Positions 18,256 through 29,949 of a stretch of DNA of 64,000 bases are shown one piece after another. The DNA comes from Nematopogon swammerdamellus (Eukaryota; Arthropoda; Insecta; Lepidoptera; Adelidae): NCBI GenBank assembly GCA_946902875.1, contig OX336349.1, forward strand, positions 15,895,891 to 15,959,890, given 5' to 3'. The number at the start of each line of letters is the position of its first letter. Positions within the stretch are counted from its first letter, which is position 1. A program made the position numbers and the translations under genes. The notes below the pieces were generated by a model. It saw nothing but the letters and a program-made list of their open reading frames with translations. It was not told the origin of the DNA and made no database searches.

Positions 18256-19836
18256 GCGATTTAAAAAAAGTGGCCGCCATTTTGAACTTTTTAGTTACTG
18301 GACCGATTGCTTTCAAAATCGATATCTGGGTGTATGTGTGGGCTCTGATTACGAATCTGTAGTAAAAATTTAAAAAAAGTGGCCGCCATTTTGAGCTTTT
18401 TAGATAGTGGACCGATTGCTTTCAAAATCGATATCTGGGTGTATGTGTGGGCTCTGAATACGAATCTGTAGTCAAAATTTAAAAAAAAGTGGCCGCCATT
18501 TTGAACTTTTTAGTTACTGGACCGATTGCTTTCAAAATCGATATCTGGGTGTCCGTGTGGGCTCTGAATACGAATCCGTTGTCAAAATATAAAAAAAATG
18601 GCCGCCATTTTGAACTTTTTAGTTACTGTACCGATTGCTTTCAAAATCGATATCTGGGTGTATGTGTGGGCTCTGAATACGAATCTGTAGTCAAAATTTA
18701 AAAAAAGTGGCCGCCGTTTTGAACTTTTTCAGAGCCCACACAGACACCCAGATATCGATTTTGAAAGCAATCGGTCCAGGAACTAAAAAGTTCAAAATGG
18801 CGGCCACTTTTTTAAAATTTTGACAACGGATTCGTGTTCAGAACCTACACAGACACCTAGATATCGATTTTGAAAGCAATCGGTTCAGTAACTAAAAAGT
18901 TCAAAATGGCGGTCACTTTTTTTAATTTTGACAACGGATTCGTATTCAGAGCCCACACGGACACCCAGATATCGATTTTGGAAGCAATCGGTCCAGTAAC
19001 TAAAAAGTTCAAAATGGCGGCCACTTTTATAAAATTTTGACAACGGATTCGTATTCAGAGCCCACCCAGACACCCAGATATCGATTTTGAAAGCAATCGG
19101 TCCAGTAACTAAAAAGTTCAAAATGGCGGCCACTTTTATAAAATTTTGACAACGGATTCGTATTCAGAGCCCACACAGACACCCAGATATCGATTTTGAA
19201 AGCAATCGGTCCAGTAACTAAAAAGTTCAAAATGGCGGCCACTTTTATAAAATTTTGACAACGGATTCGTATTCAGAGCCCACACAGACACCCAGATATC
19301 GATTTTGAAAGCAATCGGTTCAGTAACTAAAAAGTTCAAAATGACGGCCACTTTTATAAAATTTTGACAACGGATTCGTATTCAGAGCCCACACAGACAC
19401 CCAGATATCGATTTTGAAAGCAATCGGTCCAGTAACTAAAAAGTTCAAAATGGCGGCCACTTTTATAAAATTTTGACAACGGATTCGTATTCAGAGCCCA
19501 CACAGACACCCAGATATCGATTTTGAAAGCAATCGGTCCAGGAACGAAAAAGTTCAAAATGGCGGAAACTTTTTTAAATTTTGACAACGGATTCGTATTC
19601 AGAACCTACACAGACACCCAGATATCGATTTTGAAAGCAATCGGTTCAGTAACTAAAAAGTTCAAAATGGCGGCCACTTTTATAAAATTTTTACAACGGA
19701 TTCGTATTCAGAGCCCACACAGACACCCAGATATCGATTTTGAAAGCAATCGGTCCAGTAACTAAAAAGTTCAAAATGGCGGCCACTTTTATAAAATTTT
19801 GACAACGGATTCGTATTCAGGGCCCACACAGACACT
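18256..19836. repeat. 109-bp satellite-like tandem array with an internal orientation switch
   Basis: Five units run forward, phased by GTGGCCGCCATTTTGAAC at 18270, 18379, 18489, 18598 and 18707. At about 18730 the array flips. Ten units then run reversed, phased by TTCAAAATGGCGGCCAC at 18791, 18900, 19008, 19117, 19226, 19335, 19444, 19553, 19661 and 19770. The period is 108-110 bp. Every unit contains CAGATATCGATTTTGAAAGC or its complement. Open frames across the units are by-products: 109 is not a multiple of three. Confidence 0.93.
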
Positions 19837-20730
19837 TTTATTATAAAATAACCGTCGGAGGATCTTGGTTGAAAATTTTAAAATTTAGTAGAACGGACAG
19901 ACATGTATTTGTTACGGAACCCTATATTCCACCTATCCTAGTGCCACCCTAACTTAACCCTTAATGCAATGACTTAAGGTTTCATTTTAAAAATGACGCT
20001 GACGCGATGTCGCGATGTCGCGATTTCGAGTTATAAATTTTTTACCCACCTAAAAAAGTACCAAGCACCGCTAAAGAAATTTTCACTTAAAAAAAAACAA
20101 GCAAACAAATAAACAAACAAATATACTTTCGCATTTATGATAAACAACATGATAGCAAACAAATATACTTTCGCATTTATGATAAACAACATCGCATTTA
20201 TTATAAACAACATCCCCGTATACAATAATTGATTTCAAATTTCTTTTCAGTCTGTCAAATTTGCCTATCATGTGTACGCGCCCGGTATGGCGCGCAGTAG
20301 TGCTCCTAACTCGCGGAATTATTGTATTTTTCACGTTTTAAGCGTTCTATTATCATTAAAATGACTTACCTATGAAAGGTTACGCCATATTTTGTTATTC
20401 CTGATGATCTTGAGCTCTTTCGACACGTACGAACTGCACAACTCGCCATTTTGCGTAGTGCACATATACGTGTTCTTTGTCCCCAAGTCACATGTGCACT
20501 GACGTTCGATCCCGCAGACTATTATATTGTAAGAGCATAATGCACTAAGACGCGGCTAATTTTCCCATATAATAGCGCTCGACGGTTGCCACTCCCGTAT
20601 GTATGCTCGGTGGTAAAAAGGCATCACCACGTATAAGTTTCTCTATGGGCACCACTAGAATAAGAAGCTTCGGAATTGGTAACGAACGCTATTTATAGTG
20701 AAATCTACACGGAAGACTATACACACGGGC
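19837..20730. other. Intergenic with a short tandem repeat
   Basis: CAAATATACTTTCGCATTTA repeats at 20118 and 20160 (period 42), with a partial third copy to about 20215. Short shared words with 17640-17700 (GAGCATACATACGGGAG, reversed near 20595). No gene seen. Confidence 0.5.
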
Positions 20731-20965
20731 ATACCACAGGCTGTATCCCGACAATTGGAGTAAGCAGAGTAATCGGTGTTGTGCTGCAAGAACTCTTGTA
20801 TGCACAACACCGTCCGCCACTTTAAACATAGTATTAGATTAGGGCAAGATAACTCAAGCAGCACGTAAGGCACAAGATCCTGCATCTGCTGCATTACTCG
20901 GTGGAAGAACCGTGCCAATGTGAGAGGTGGTGAGGCCCTTTTAGCACCACATCGCCCAACACGGT
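20731..20965 (+). repeat. Dispersed repeat family Y
   Basis: Carries CCCGACAATTGGAGTAAGCA, GTAATCGGTGTTGTGCTGCA, CAAGATAACTCAAGCAGCA and CGGTGGAAGAACCGTGCC. Other copies: 21120, 23275, 46020 (plus); 31790, 59785, 63140 (minus). Confidence 0.7.
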
Positions 20966-21119
20966 ACAAGACAAGAATATACGTCAGATCGGTCTTATGA
21001 GTCACCCTGCAGCAGGCTCGCACGAAATTTTCAAAATATTATGTTCCATATAAGGTAGGTATGTTGTACATTGGTTGTAACAGTGTAGTCGACTCTACGG
21101 CGGATAGTGGTGGTCCAAT

Positions 21120-21412
21120 CTACATACATACATACATATGCAGAGTAATCGGTATTGTGCTGCAAGAACTCTAGTAAATTACAGCACAACACCAACCGCG
21201 GTTTCGCAAAGTATTCGAACAAGATTCAATCGATCAAGCAACATAAGTAAGGCACGAAGACCCACCTGCTGTATGACTCGGTGGAAGTACCGTGCCAAGG
21301 TGAGAGGAGAGGTGATCTTGTCCTTATCCCTTAGTCGCCTTTTACGACATGCATGAGAGAGATGCAGTGGGGCTATTCTTTTTAAGTACCGGCCCCACAC
21401 GATACGGTGGTC
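21120..21412 (+). repeat. Dispersed repeat family Y, near-complete copy
   Basis: Runs from GCAGAGTAATCGGTATTGTG to the tail TTTTTAAGTACCGGCCCCAC. An internal imperfect hairpin, GTGTTGTGCTGCA-type with TACAGCACAACAC, is shared by all copies. Confidence 0.7.
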
Positions 21413-21597
21413 CTATCTATCTTCTAATAAACGTTACACTGGCGCGTTTTGTAGATTTCTAGTATCAGTGATTGGCGCATAGTTCATCTGGCCCATGGTG
21501 GGTCGTCCGTCACTAAGAAGGCGATTATACGTATGTCGAGATCTCTTTTGAGACAAGTGTGTCCAGTAAATCGCAGCAGCCATCTTGTTCTTTTTAA

Positions 21598-21800
21598 CCG
21601 ACTTTCCAAAAGGAGGAGGTTATCAATTCGAGTGTATGTTTTTTTTTTTTTTTGTATGTTACGCGATTTCTCCGTCAATTGAGGGCCGATTTAGAAAATT
21701 CTTTTTTTAGTTTGTTAGGTCATACTTCCGAGGTGGTCCCATTTCAATTTTATCGAAATTGGTTCAGCGGTTTTCGAAAAATCAACATAATACTATAGTG
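21598..21800 (+). repeat. Dispersed repeat family Z, 5' part
   Basis: CCGACTTTCCAAAAGGAGGA, ATTCGAGTGTATGTT plus T-run, TACGCGATTTCTCCGTCAAT and GAGGTGGTCCCATTTCAAT, shared with 22350-22500 and partly with 8455-8560. Confidence 0.65.
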
Positions 21801-22349
21801 TGTGGTTACCTTCAGCAAAACTTGTGATGTGGTCGTTTTCAGCAATCTTCAGTTCGATAAATTACTATGGTGCATCTATGGTGTGTCGTTACCTTCAGCA
21901 AAACTTTTGTGATGTGGACTTATTCAGCAATTTGCAGGTTGACACATATGGCGAATAATTCTGTACCACTTCAACCGATTTCGATTATTCGATTTCGATT
22001 ATTCTTTTTTATGTAATATTACTAAAAAGAATCAAATAAAATCAGTTTTAAAAATATAAAACAGAATTAAAAAAAAAATGAACTAAAAAGTATTAAATAC
22101 CTAATATTTAGAAATGTTCTCTGTTATTTTATTGATACTATATTGTGATACATATTCGGACCCTTGTTTCATGAATATTCTAAATTTGAAATCTTTTCCG
22201 ACCGGCCAGGTGCGCTTAATATATTATGGTACGAGTACCATCGAGCAGGTCTGATGATGAAGACGGAAGGTGGCCATAGGAACTCCTAAACTACACATGA
22301 TAAACCCATCGTGTTTGGGCTCCTTGCATTTGTCTTCACGAGCAATTTA
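21801..22349. other. AT-rich intergenic, short direct repeat
   Basis: GTTACCTTCAGCAAAACTT occurs at about 21805 and 21890. No gene or element ends seen. Confidence 0.4.
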
Positions 22350-22975
22350 CTTTAGACCTAAGAGATTCTCAATTCGACGGTATGTTTTCTTTTTTTGGAT
22401 GTTTGTTACGCGATTACTCCGTCAATTGTGGGCCGATTTTGAAAATTCTTTTTTTTTGTTTGAAAGGGATAACCCTGAGGTGGTCCCATTTTAATTTGGT
22501 CAAGATCGGATTGGAAAGCGAGGCGGAATCCCGAGGCCAAAGGTCGAGCGATTCCGCCTAGTACATTAATAGCAAAAAATTACAAAAAAACCAAAAAAAA
22601 CTGTGAAATAAAAAAACTGTTTCAAAAACCATAAAACCGACTTCCAAAAAAAAGTAGAACTAAAAAACTATTTAAAAATAAAAATATAAAAACCGCCTTC
22701 AAAAATGTAAGAAATAAAAACCTAAAAAAAAACGAACCCTAGAGTTGAAGGCGGTGCTAAAGCAAGCAAAAATGATGCATGAAAGAAAATATGAGTGGAT
22801 GATATCCTTTGTGATTTGTGTAGTCTTTTTAGCACCGCCTTCAACTCTAGGGTTCGTTTTTTTTTTAGGTTTTTATTTCGTACATTTTTGAAGGCGGGTT
22901 TTATATTTTTATTTTAAATAGTTTTTTAGTTCAACTTTTTTTTGGAAGTCGGTTTTATGTTTTTTAAATTTTACC
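22350..22975 (+). repeat. Family Z repeat with a ~240-bp hairpin
   Basis: Same start as 21598. Then a near-perfect inverted repeat: arms include ACCGACTTCC, CCGCCTTCAAAAATGT, CGAACCCTAGAGTTGAAGGC and GGTGCTAAAG (about 22635-22765) and their complements (about 22828-22965). The loop is about 65 bp. Confidence 0.75.
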
Positions 22976-23539
22976 ACAGTGATATATATATATAAGTCGA
23001 TGTTTTACCATTGATGAACTCTATACTAGATAGCTTGTATTGTCTGCAACCAGAACTGCGCTTATGTGGAAATGGAATAAGAACACTAGACTGCAGGGAC
23101 CTGTTAGGCATTGATGTTAGGTAACCAAACACGAGTGCTGCGGTGGTGTAAAGAATATCAAGTAACTAGGTAGGTAACGAGACAGACTGACTATTAGTAT
23201 GCAACAGATAACCTTTCAAACAAACTAGGTAGGTACCTACCTAGGTAGGTACATAGGTACATACCAAACGCGATCAATATTCCGACAATCGGAGTTAGCA
23301 GAGTAATCGGCGTTGTGCTACAACAAGTACTCTTGTAAATTACAGCACAACACCGACCACCACGTTTAGCGTATTAGGACAACATCTATGCTATAATAAT
23401 TTTAAACTTAGCACAAATATACATTCAGTACCTACTAATATAAAATAGATCCATACATTTTGGTATACATATATACAACATTAACACCTTTAGAAAAAAA
23501 TAGTTCATGATTTCTCAATTTTTTTTTATTTTATTTTTT
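22976..23539. repeat. Intergenic with family Y fragment and GGTA-rich microsatellite
   Basis: A TAGGTAGGTACCTACC-rich stretch at 23222-23262, then a family Y segment 23275-23372 (CCGACAATCGGAGTTAGCAG, TACAGCACAACACCGACCAC). The rest is AT-rich and unassigned. Confidence 0.55.
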
Positions 23540-23665
23540 TATCGATATCGCGACATGTGGCATCGTTACACCTACAAGTAGGTGTCTAACGATGCCCATG
23601 GACATTCTGTGATGCACGGGGATTGCGAATGTCATGCCGGCCTGAGAGGAGCCTTTTCACGCCCC
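23540..23665 (-). mobile_element. CR1-like LINE 3' tail fragment
   Basis: On minus: ACGCCCC..., CCGGCATGACATTCGCAATC, CATGGGCATCGTTAGACACC, GCCACATGTCGCGATATC and an A-run. Same tail as 6215-6339. Confidence 0.7.
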
Positions 23666-23969
23666 TTTTGAAAAACCCCTTATTATATAAATAAAAAAAA
23701 TTTAAAAATTATATAAATTAATGAATAATATTTAATAAATTTGTCAATATATAATACTCGATAACAAATATGTTTAGGTACGTCACATCACTACCTAGCT
23801 CACTTCTCATTGTTTAAATTGTATTGCAGTGTTCGCCACCAGGCAGGCAGCAGGACCGAAGAGTTTTATAGTATAGTGGTGTGGACATCTTGGTTGTGCA
23901 TAAACGGTTTAACTATTCATTTTATTAACTTACCTGTCTACAGATGTTCTGTAAATTAGTTAGGGTTTT

Positions 23970-24190
23970 TTATGGAAACAGACACGGTTGTTGGCTACAT
24001 CACCTACAAAATCCGTGATGTCAGCTCATAACGCCTTTGTGAACTAGGTGCCATTTCAGTGCTTGCCTTCGGTCGTATCGTCTACACTGAACTGGACGGA
24101 AACACGAACTGTTTACATATCCGCTTCGACAGATCTTTAATTCACACGGTTCAATGCCGGGCGGGTTGAGTTGAGCCCTACCACCTAGAA
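23970..24190 (-). repeat. SINE-like family W copy
   Basis: Starts with a T-run and ATGGAAACAGACACGGTTG, then ATCCGTGATGTCAGC, GTGCTTGCCTTCGGTCGT and GCCGGGCGGGTTGAG. Read as a minus-strand insertion because the A-tail would be at the left. Confidence 0.65.
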
Positions 24191-24724
24191 TGAAAGGTAT
24201 GAATGGATGGGACCTACAGTTTTACGTGGAGTTAGAACCACGGTCAGGCTCAACGGTCGAGCGGTCACCCATACAAGTTCTGAACGCGCCCGTGCGCCGT
24301 TATCATTACCAACGGCGGTCAATCGATTGCACCACTGAGCCACCGGGGCCGGGAGCCGGTTACCTATTTATGGCATTGTATTAAAAAAATTAATTTTATA
24401 AATGGCTGAACGGTTCCACAGAATTCTGTTAAAAACTAAAATAGTTTCTACGAAATGCTTAAATGACTCGATAACACCTGAACGGCTAAAAAGTAAAAAC
24501 CTAATCAATATGCAGCAAGAAGCCATTTTAAATGACAATTGGCCAAGTGCCCGCTGCTCTTGCGCTTCGAAAGTAATGGAGGGAAAGTTACGTTATGCAA
24601 AAAAAAAACGCAAATAGAATAGAAAGAAAAGTGTCAAGTTAGCGGATCAACCGTGACGTAGCTGTTGCCGCCTCGCTGTTTGTTATTGGTTCACCAAATG
24701 GATGACTTGATAGGTCAATGGCCT

Positions 24725-25027
24725 GATGACATTTTTTGGGGTTGCGTATATCCGTACGGCAGCCTATTACCTAATTAATTACCGTCGCGTCGTCGGTCGT
24801 CCCCATTCCAACTCCGCACTACGCATCCCTATACAATGGACCTACCGAGGATGCACACCAACCGGTTCTGTAGATCTTTTATTCACAGAACCGGGAAAAT
24901 GTGGAACGCACTCCCTACTGATCTATTTCCTCCCAAGTAAAGCCGGGGGTTTTTCAAAAGGGTCGTGAAAAGGCTCCTTTCAAGCGGCATGGCATTCGCA
25001 ATCCCCGTAATGGGCATCGTAATACAG
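24725..25027 (+). mobile_element. CR1-like LINE 3' end fragment
   Basis: 24831-24960 translates as MDLPRMHTNRFCRSFIHRT, then GKMWNALPTDLFPPK and a stop, aligned to the C-terminus at 6068-6286. Confidence 0.72.
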
Positions 25028-25169
25028 GGTGTCCAGCGGCAGATTTCAAACTTTAAAAATTTATATAAAAAAAACTACAGTGTTTATTTAAAATATGTTT
25101 AGTCAAAATGCAAGATAATAAATTTTTACACCTTAAATAAAAATTTAAGGTGCCGTGTAAAAGTATACA

Positions 25170-25905
25170 ATAAACGTGTTTTTGGAACGTTTTTAGGTTT
25201 CCGTACCCCATACGGAAGCCTATTACTAAGCCTACGCCGAATGTCTGTCTCTCCGTCCGTCCGTCCGTCCGAGTTGAAATTTTCATAGAATATGTGTTAT
25301 TTATTATGGCAGATATTATATGCCAAGAAATGCAAAATACAAAAAAGTAAAGAAACGTGCGAAGAATCGATTCACGCTACGATAGATGGCCACACAGGTA
25401 GTTTGCATTGCAGACAGACAAAAAATAGACGGATATGGTTTTTTAGGTTTCCGTATCCCAGACGGAAGCCTATTACTAAGACTCCGTCGTCCGTCTGTCT
25501 GTCCGAGGGCTGTATCTCTTGAACCGTAATAGGTAGCCGGTTGAAACTTTCACAGAATATGCGTTACTATGGCGGATGAAACAACAAATACGAAAAATAA
25601 GAAAAAGTTAAAAATTAAGGGGGCCGCCCCCATACAAGAAACATTTTATTAAAATAGATTAGTCACACTATTTAATAACAGATGGCGCAAACGACTTTTA
25701 TACATTGCATGCATTGTTAGGTGCTGTCATTTTCCCACATAAGGCGCTATAGACCTCATTGAGGCGTCTCTAAAAGATAGCCGCTTCATAATCTTTGGTC
25801 GTTCCAAAAAAAGAATTTTCAGAAGGTTGATGTTTGACAGATCACTTTAAAAAAATAAAGTGACGTTACTATGGTAACAGCTGTCAGTGGGCGAACATGG
25901 AGACC
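25170..25905. repeat. Two diverged copies of a 'GGTTTCCGTA' repeat
   Basis: TTTTTAGGTTTCCGTA followed by ACGGAAGCCTATTACTAAG and a CCGTCCGTCTGTC tract occurs at about 25192 and 25439. Both are parts of common lepidopteran dispersed repeats; no coding content. Confidence 0.5.
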
Positions 25906-26110
25906 TGTCATTACTTTACTCTTTGGACCTTCATACATAACATATACATATAATATAATATAATATATGTATTTGTTGGTATCTGTTTCAAATTCGAAGA
26001 CCATGCCACCTGAGTGGATAGGCGGATATTATTGATAGCGGATAGATACCTTCGCGCTCGAGTAAAACTCGCACTTGGCAGATTTTTGATTTGACACGTG
26101 TGGTATAGTA
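25905..26110. repeat. Dispersed repeat, partner of 3330-3500
   Basis: CAAATTCGAAGACCATGCCA, CCTGAGTGGATAGGCGG and GAGTAAAACTCG are shared with the repeat just left of the first papi exon. Confidence 0.6.
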
Positions 26111-26867
26111 ATAGATGTTCTACGGAACTCTCCAAAAACCTCGAGAGTGCTCACTGCTCAGTCAGTATCGCGATAGTCGATGGATGAGGTACCTACTTGG
26201 TAGTTGGTATCATCGCCCGAGTCACGCGCCACACACACCGCGTGTACGCTTCCACTGCTGAACACACGCCTCTTCCAATTTTCCTCCAGTCCTCCCTGCC
26301 TTCAGCGGTACGGAACCACTGCTTTCCGTCGACGTACTCGACGTTGTCGTGTCGTCCCACCTGGCGGGTGATCGTCCAACATTCCGTTTATCTCTCTCCC
26401 TCGCTGGACATAAGCTGAGAGAGGAAATGACATTTCGAGATGGCGCATTTAGTTATGATTTTTGCCGGGTTTAACTACTAGCCAGTAAAGTACTAGTTCA
26501 ACCTGTATTTCCAAATCGTAAAAGTTTCGAATGACCGGAGAGAGCCAATTTAAAACCTGTCAAGCATTGCCGTATTATGTTTTCGAGGGATGAAAGTGTA
26601 GCGTTGTGCAGACTTGACGCTCGCAAGCTATAGCAGTTCCATTCTTTTAAAGTCTTTGAAGTAGAGTAAATTTTATTTGCTTCGCACAAATAGCTAGCAG
26701 ACTAGTTGAGTTGGTTGCATGTGTATACAGCTGGCTGTTACATTCCACCTAAATACCTACCCGTACCTAATGAGGAAAATTCTTATAAGGTGAAATAATT
26801 ATGTAGAGATAGGTACCTACACATACAAACGGCTTAGGAGTGGAGGGAGGGAGATGCATAGAGATAG
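26111..26867. other. Intergenic, no gene recognised
   Basis: A block near 26400-26500 (GAGAGAGGAAATGACATTTC, GGCGCATTTAGTTATG) resembles 49155-49215. Otherwise unassigned. Confidence 0.4.
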
Positions 26868-26975
26868 TTTTTTTTTATGGAAACTGGCACGGTTGGCTAC
26901 ATCACCTACAACATCCGTGATGTCAGCCCATATAACACCGGGTGAACTTGGTACTATTTCATTGCGCTTTATACA
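26868..26975 (-). repeat. SINE-like family W fragment
   Basis: T-run, ATGGAAACTGGCACGGTTGG, ACATCCGTGATGTCAGCCC and ACCGGGTGAACTTGGT. Confidence 0.65.
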
Positions 26976-27506
26976 TTTTTAGGGCCCCGTGCCGTATGCT
27001 TACGGCAGCCAAGGCTGTCCGTCCGTTCTGTAATAACTAATAGGTGGCGGGTTGCAATTTTCACAAAAAAATTATGTGTTATTAATTTATTATGGTGGTA
27101 TCCTAAAAAAAATCAAAATAAAAAGTTAAGGGGTATGAATAGACTATACAAGAAACGTGTTTTTATCAACGTTTTTTTTTTGTTTTTGCTCTATTGTTAA
27201 AACGGCAACACATACAAGCGTTAAACTTGGTGTTATAAGAATGATTATAGTGCAAACTCAAGATCAAATAATAAAAGCCGGCTAAATTGCATGGTTGTAC
27301 GGAACCCTCGGGGCGCGAGCCTGACTCGCACTGTGTTGCCGGTTTTTTTATGCTTAAATGTCCTAACGTATCCTACCTACCTATTAGGTAGGTACCTATC
27401 TTTTTGTATTTAAAATCCTATCCTCCTACTCCTAAGTTAACTAACTATGAAAATTGCCAAAAAAAAAAAATAGTGCTTCCGTGCCCTCCTCGAATACAAT
27501 AGGAAT

Positions 27507-27735
27507 TTGAAGAGCATTGGAGAGGCTAGTAGGTACATCAATACTAATAATAAATCTGTAAGGAATGGTCATGGAGTAAGTTACTTTGTTTTATGGGATA
27601 TTGCATTTGTAGACTCTATGTATGATACTAAAACTAAATTGACGATTTTTAGAAATCTTTTCTGTATGTGTATGTATGTATGTATGTTCCTTCATAACTC
27701 TTAAACCGAACTTAATCTTCAGATAGGTACTCATA
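27507..27735 (-). repeat. Dispersed repeat: empty-site paralogue of the hAT insertion at 35725
   Basis: Reverse complement of the sequence flanking the hAT element at 35470-35724 and 36502 onward: CTGTAAGGAATGGTCATGGA, TAGACTCTATGTATGATACT and GTATGTATGTATGT. Here ATTATTAG (reversed) occurs once, with no insertion. Confidence 0.8.
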
Positions 27736-27786
27736 TGACCTTTCGTAGTGGGGCGCGTCAGCCGCGCGCCCCACTACGAAAGGTCA
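27736..27786. repeat. Perfect 22-bp-arm hairpin
   Basis: Arm 27736-27757 starts TGACCTTTCGTAGTGGGG; arm 27765-27786 is its exact complement; 7-nt loop. It lies at the end of the dispersed repeat above. Confidence 0.85.
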
Positions 27787-27889
27787 CGTGAGTGTCCAAA
27801 ACGTTATTGTACCTCTGAATTTACATACAAAATTTAACGGCGCGGCGACCGTGGTTCCCATTCCAAGTATAACAAGTATCCCTTCCCTT

Positions 27890-28128
27890 TTTACTAGGTA
27901 GTAGGAAGGGTTTAACCCGCCCGGATTGATACCACCGCACTGAATGAAAGGTTTGTTGAAACGGCTATGCAAGCAAATAGTTCTTGTTTTCCGTCCAGTT
28001 TAGTGTAGCCGGCACGACCGAAGGGAAGAACTGACATGCACCTAGTTCGCCAAGGTGGTATGGGCTGACATCACTGATGTACATACAAGATAATGCAGCC
28101 AACCAGTGTCAGTTTCCATAAAAAAACA
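27890..28128 (+). repeat. SINE-like family W, near-complete copy with A-tail
   Basis: Begins CTAGGTAGTAGGAAGGGTTT, then CCGCACTGAATGAAAGGTTT, GTGTAGCCGGCACGACCG, GGTATGGGCTGACATCACT and GTCAGTTTCCAT plus an A-run. No RNA polymerase III boxes found, so a LINE-tail origin is possible. Confidence 0.65.
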
Positions 28129-28403
28129 TCCGAGCCCGTTTGTGTGTTAAATGTTGACTGGCATGCATCAATGCAAAAAAAAATTCTACTTCATTATTAA
28201 AATTAAATATTCAGTCGGCACTCGGCAGGTCGGCAGACTGGCAGATAGAGATGGTTAGCGTGAATAAGAATTCAATCTTACTTAATGGTTATATATTACA
28301 CCACTACAAAAAGCTGTCACAAAGTTAATCTGAAAGTCAACAAAGTAATTCACCTTGTAATCAAGAGCAGTAACCACGCACGCGTAGGTACATATACATA
28401 TAT

Positions 28404-28805
28404 AAGGTGTTTCGTTAGTCATCATGTCAATAACTTCGGGAGGGTTACATACACACTCAAATTAACAGGTTACGCAAAAAATAATTTATGTTTTTAGCAT
28501 TACTTTTCGAGAAATTTAACAAAAAATGTTTGCTACCTAAACATTAACCTCTGTGTAACAGTAGGTAACATGCATTGTACGGGGTCAATGACCGTACTAT
28601 GTTCAAACGCAAAACAGCTGTTTGTTGTAAGTGAGTCACAAGGTCACTATGATTGGTTTTTACAGCTACTTATTTGATTTTATTTTTTTGTTAGCAGAAA
28701 AAATGCTCCTATAAACATATGTTTTTTTACGTAAAGTGTTTGTTTGAGTGCGTACCTATGTAACCCTCCCGAAGTTATTGACATGACTAACGAACGAAAC
28801 ACCTT
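28404..28805. mobile_element. Foldback MITE A (402 bp)
   Basis: The ends AAGGTGTTTCGTTAGTC and GACTAACGAACGAAACACCTT fold onto each other and continue inward through CAATAACTTCGGGAGGGTT and its complement. Flanked by TATA on both sides. It directly abuts foldback B. Confidence 0.8.
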
Positions 28806-29516
28806 ATACAGGGTGTTCGGCACATGAACCGACAACATTTTTTTGTAGGTAAGTGGGGTCATTTGCAACGTTTTGACCTATGATACCCTTTTGTCAGATG
28901 TCACGTGGTGTCGACATACGATTTTTTTCTTTATTTTTGAAAATTACCAAAATCCCAGCTATAAACTCTTGTAAGTTTTTTGTTTATGATTATATCAGCA
29001 CGAAATAAAATTTATTGAATTTTACTATGTATCCTTGTTCTAGAAAAAATATTATTTGATAAAGTTAATACCATGAAAAGGTTTTATGACCCCCCAAAGT
29101 CCATTGGAAAGGGCGTAAACTAGCGAACTTTTTAAAAGAAAATGAAGCACTCAACTGCTGTTAGTTTTTTTTTAATGAATTAAGAAATTAAGATTCTGTC
29201 ACATTGTTACTCGTTCTTGGGACTTTGGGAGGTCATAAAACCTTTTCATGGTATTAACTTTATCAAATAATATTTTTTCTAGAAAAAGGATACATCGTAA
29301 AATTCAATAAATTTTATTTCGTGGTGATACAACGATAAACAATAAAGTTAAAAGGGTTTATAGCTGGAATTTTGGGAATTTTCAAAAATAAATAAAAAAA
29401 TCTTATCTCGATACCACGTGACATCTGACAAAAGGTGTCATGGGTCAAAACGTTGCAAATGACCCCACTTACCTACAAAAAAAATTTTTCGGTTCATGTG
29501 CCGAAAACCCTGTATA
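28806..29516. mobile_element. Foldback element B (711 bp, arms ~295 bp)
   Basis: Starts TACAGGGTGTTCGGCACATG and ends with CATGTGCCGAAAACCCTGTA. The arms match along about 295 bp (for example AAGTTAATACCATGAAAAGG near 29063 and its complement near 29238), leaving about 115 bp unpaired. No coding content. TA flanks. Confidence 0.85.
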
Positions 29517-29639
29517 GTTACTTATTTCGTACAACATCTGTCCTTCCTTTATTCCGTTACCTCAGTACCTACCTACTGTGCGTATATTTTACAATGACAT
29601 GGCCTTTCTCAAGCACCATGGCATGTTTGTTTCAGTATT

Positions 29640-29745
29640 TTATTTCAGAATCAAAATTGTTTACGTTAAAAAAACCGGTCAAGTGTGAGTCGGAGTCGTC
29701 TAGGTGGCGGACCGAGGATTCCGTACCACCTATTTTTATATAAAT
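29640..29745. repeat. 'CCGGTCAAGTG' dispersed repeat
   Basis: AAAAACCGGTCAAGTGTGAG, GACCGAGGATTCCGTACC. Related words at 34050, 48085 (reversed), 61250 and 27300 (reversed). A common lepidopteran repeat type of unknown class. Confidence 0.5.
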
Positions 29746-29949
29746 TTATTGTTTTACTTGAGAATTTGCGCTTTAATCAAACCAAGTTTGACGCTTGTAT
29801 GTATTTTCGTTTTTACGATAGACCAAAAACAAACAAAAAAAACTTTGAAAACACGTTTCTTGTAACTATTAATTTTTTACTTTACTTGTTTTTTTTTCTA
29901 TTATTTGTTAGTATTAGCCATAATAACTAATATTCTGCAAACATTTCAA

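Noticed and set aside
18489..19765. Several 70-80-residue open frames repeating 'HFELFSYWTDCFQNRYLGV'
   Set aside because: They are readings through a 109-bp tandem repeat. The period is not a multiple of three, frames open on both orientations, and no start, splice or promoter context exists.
24402..24617. 71-residue basic frame
   Set aside because: No recognised motif, no promoter or splice context, low-complexity Lys end.
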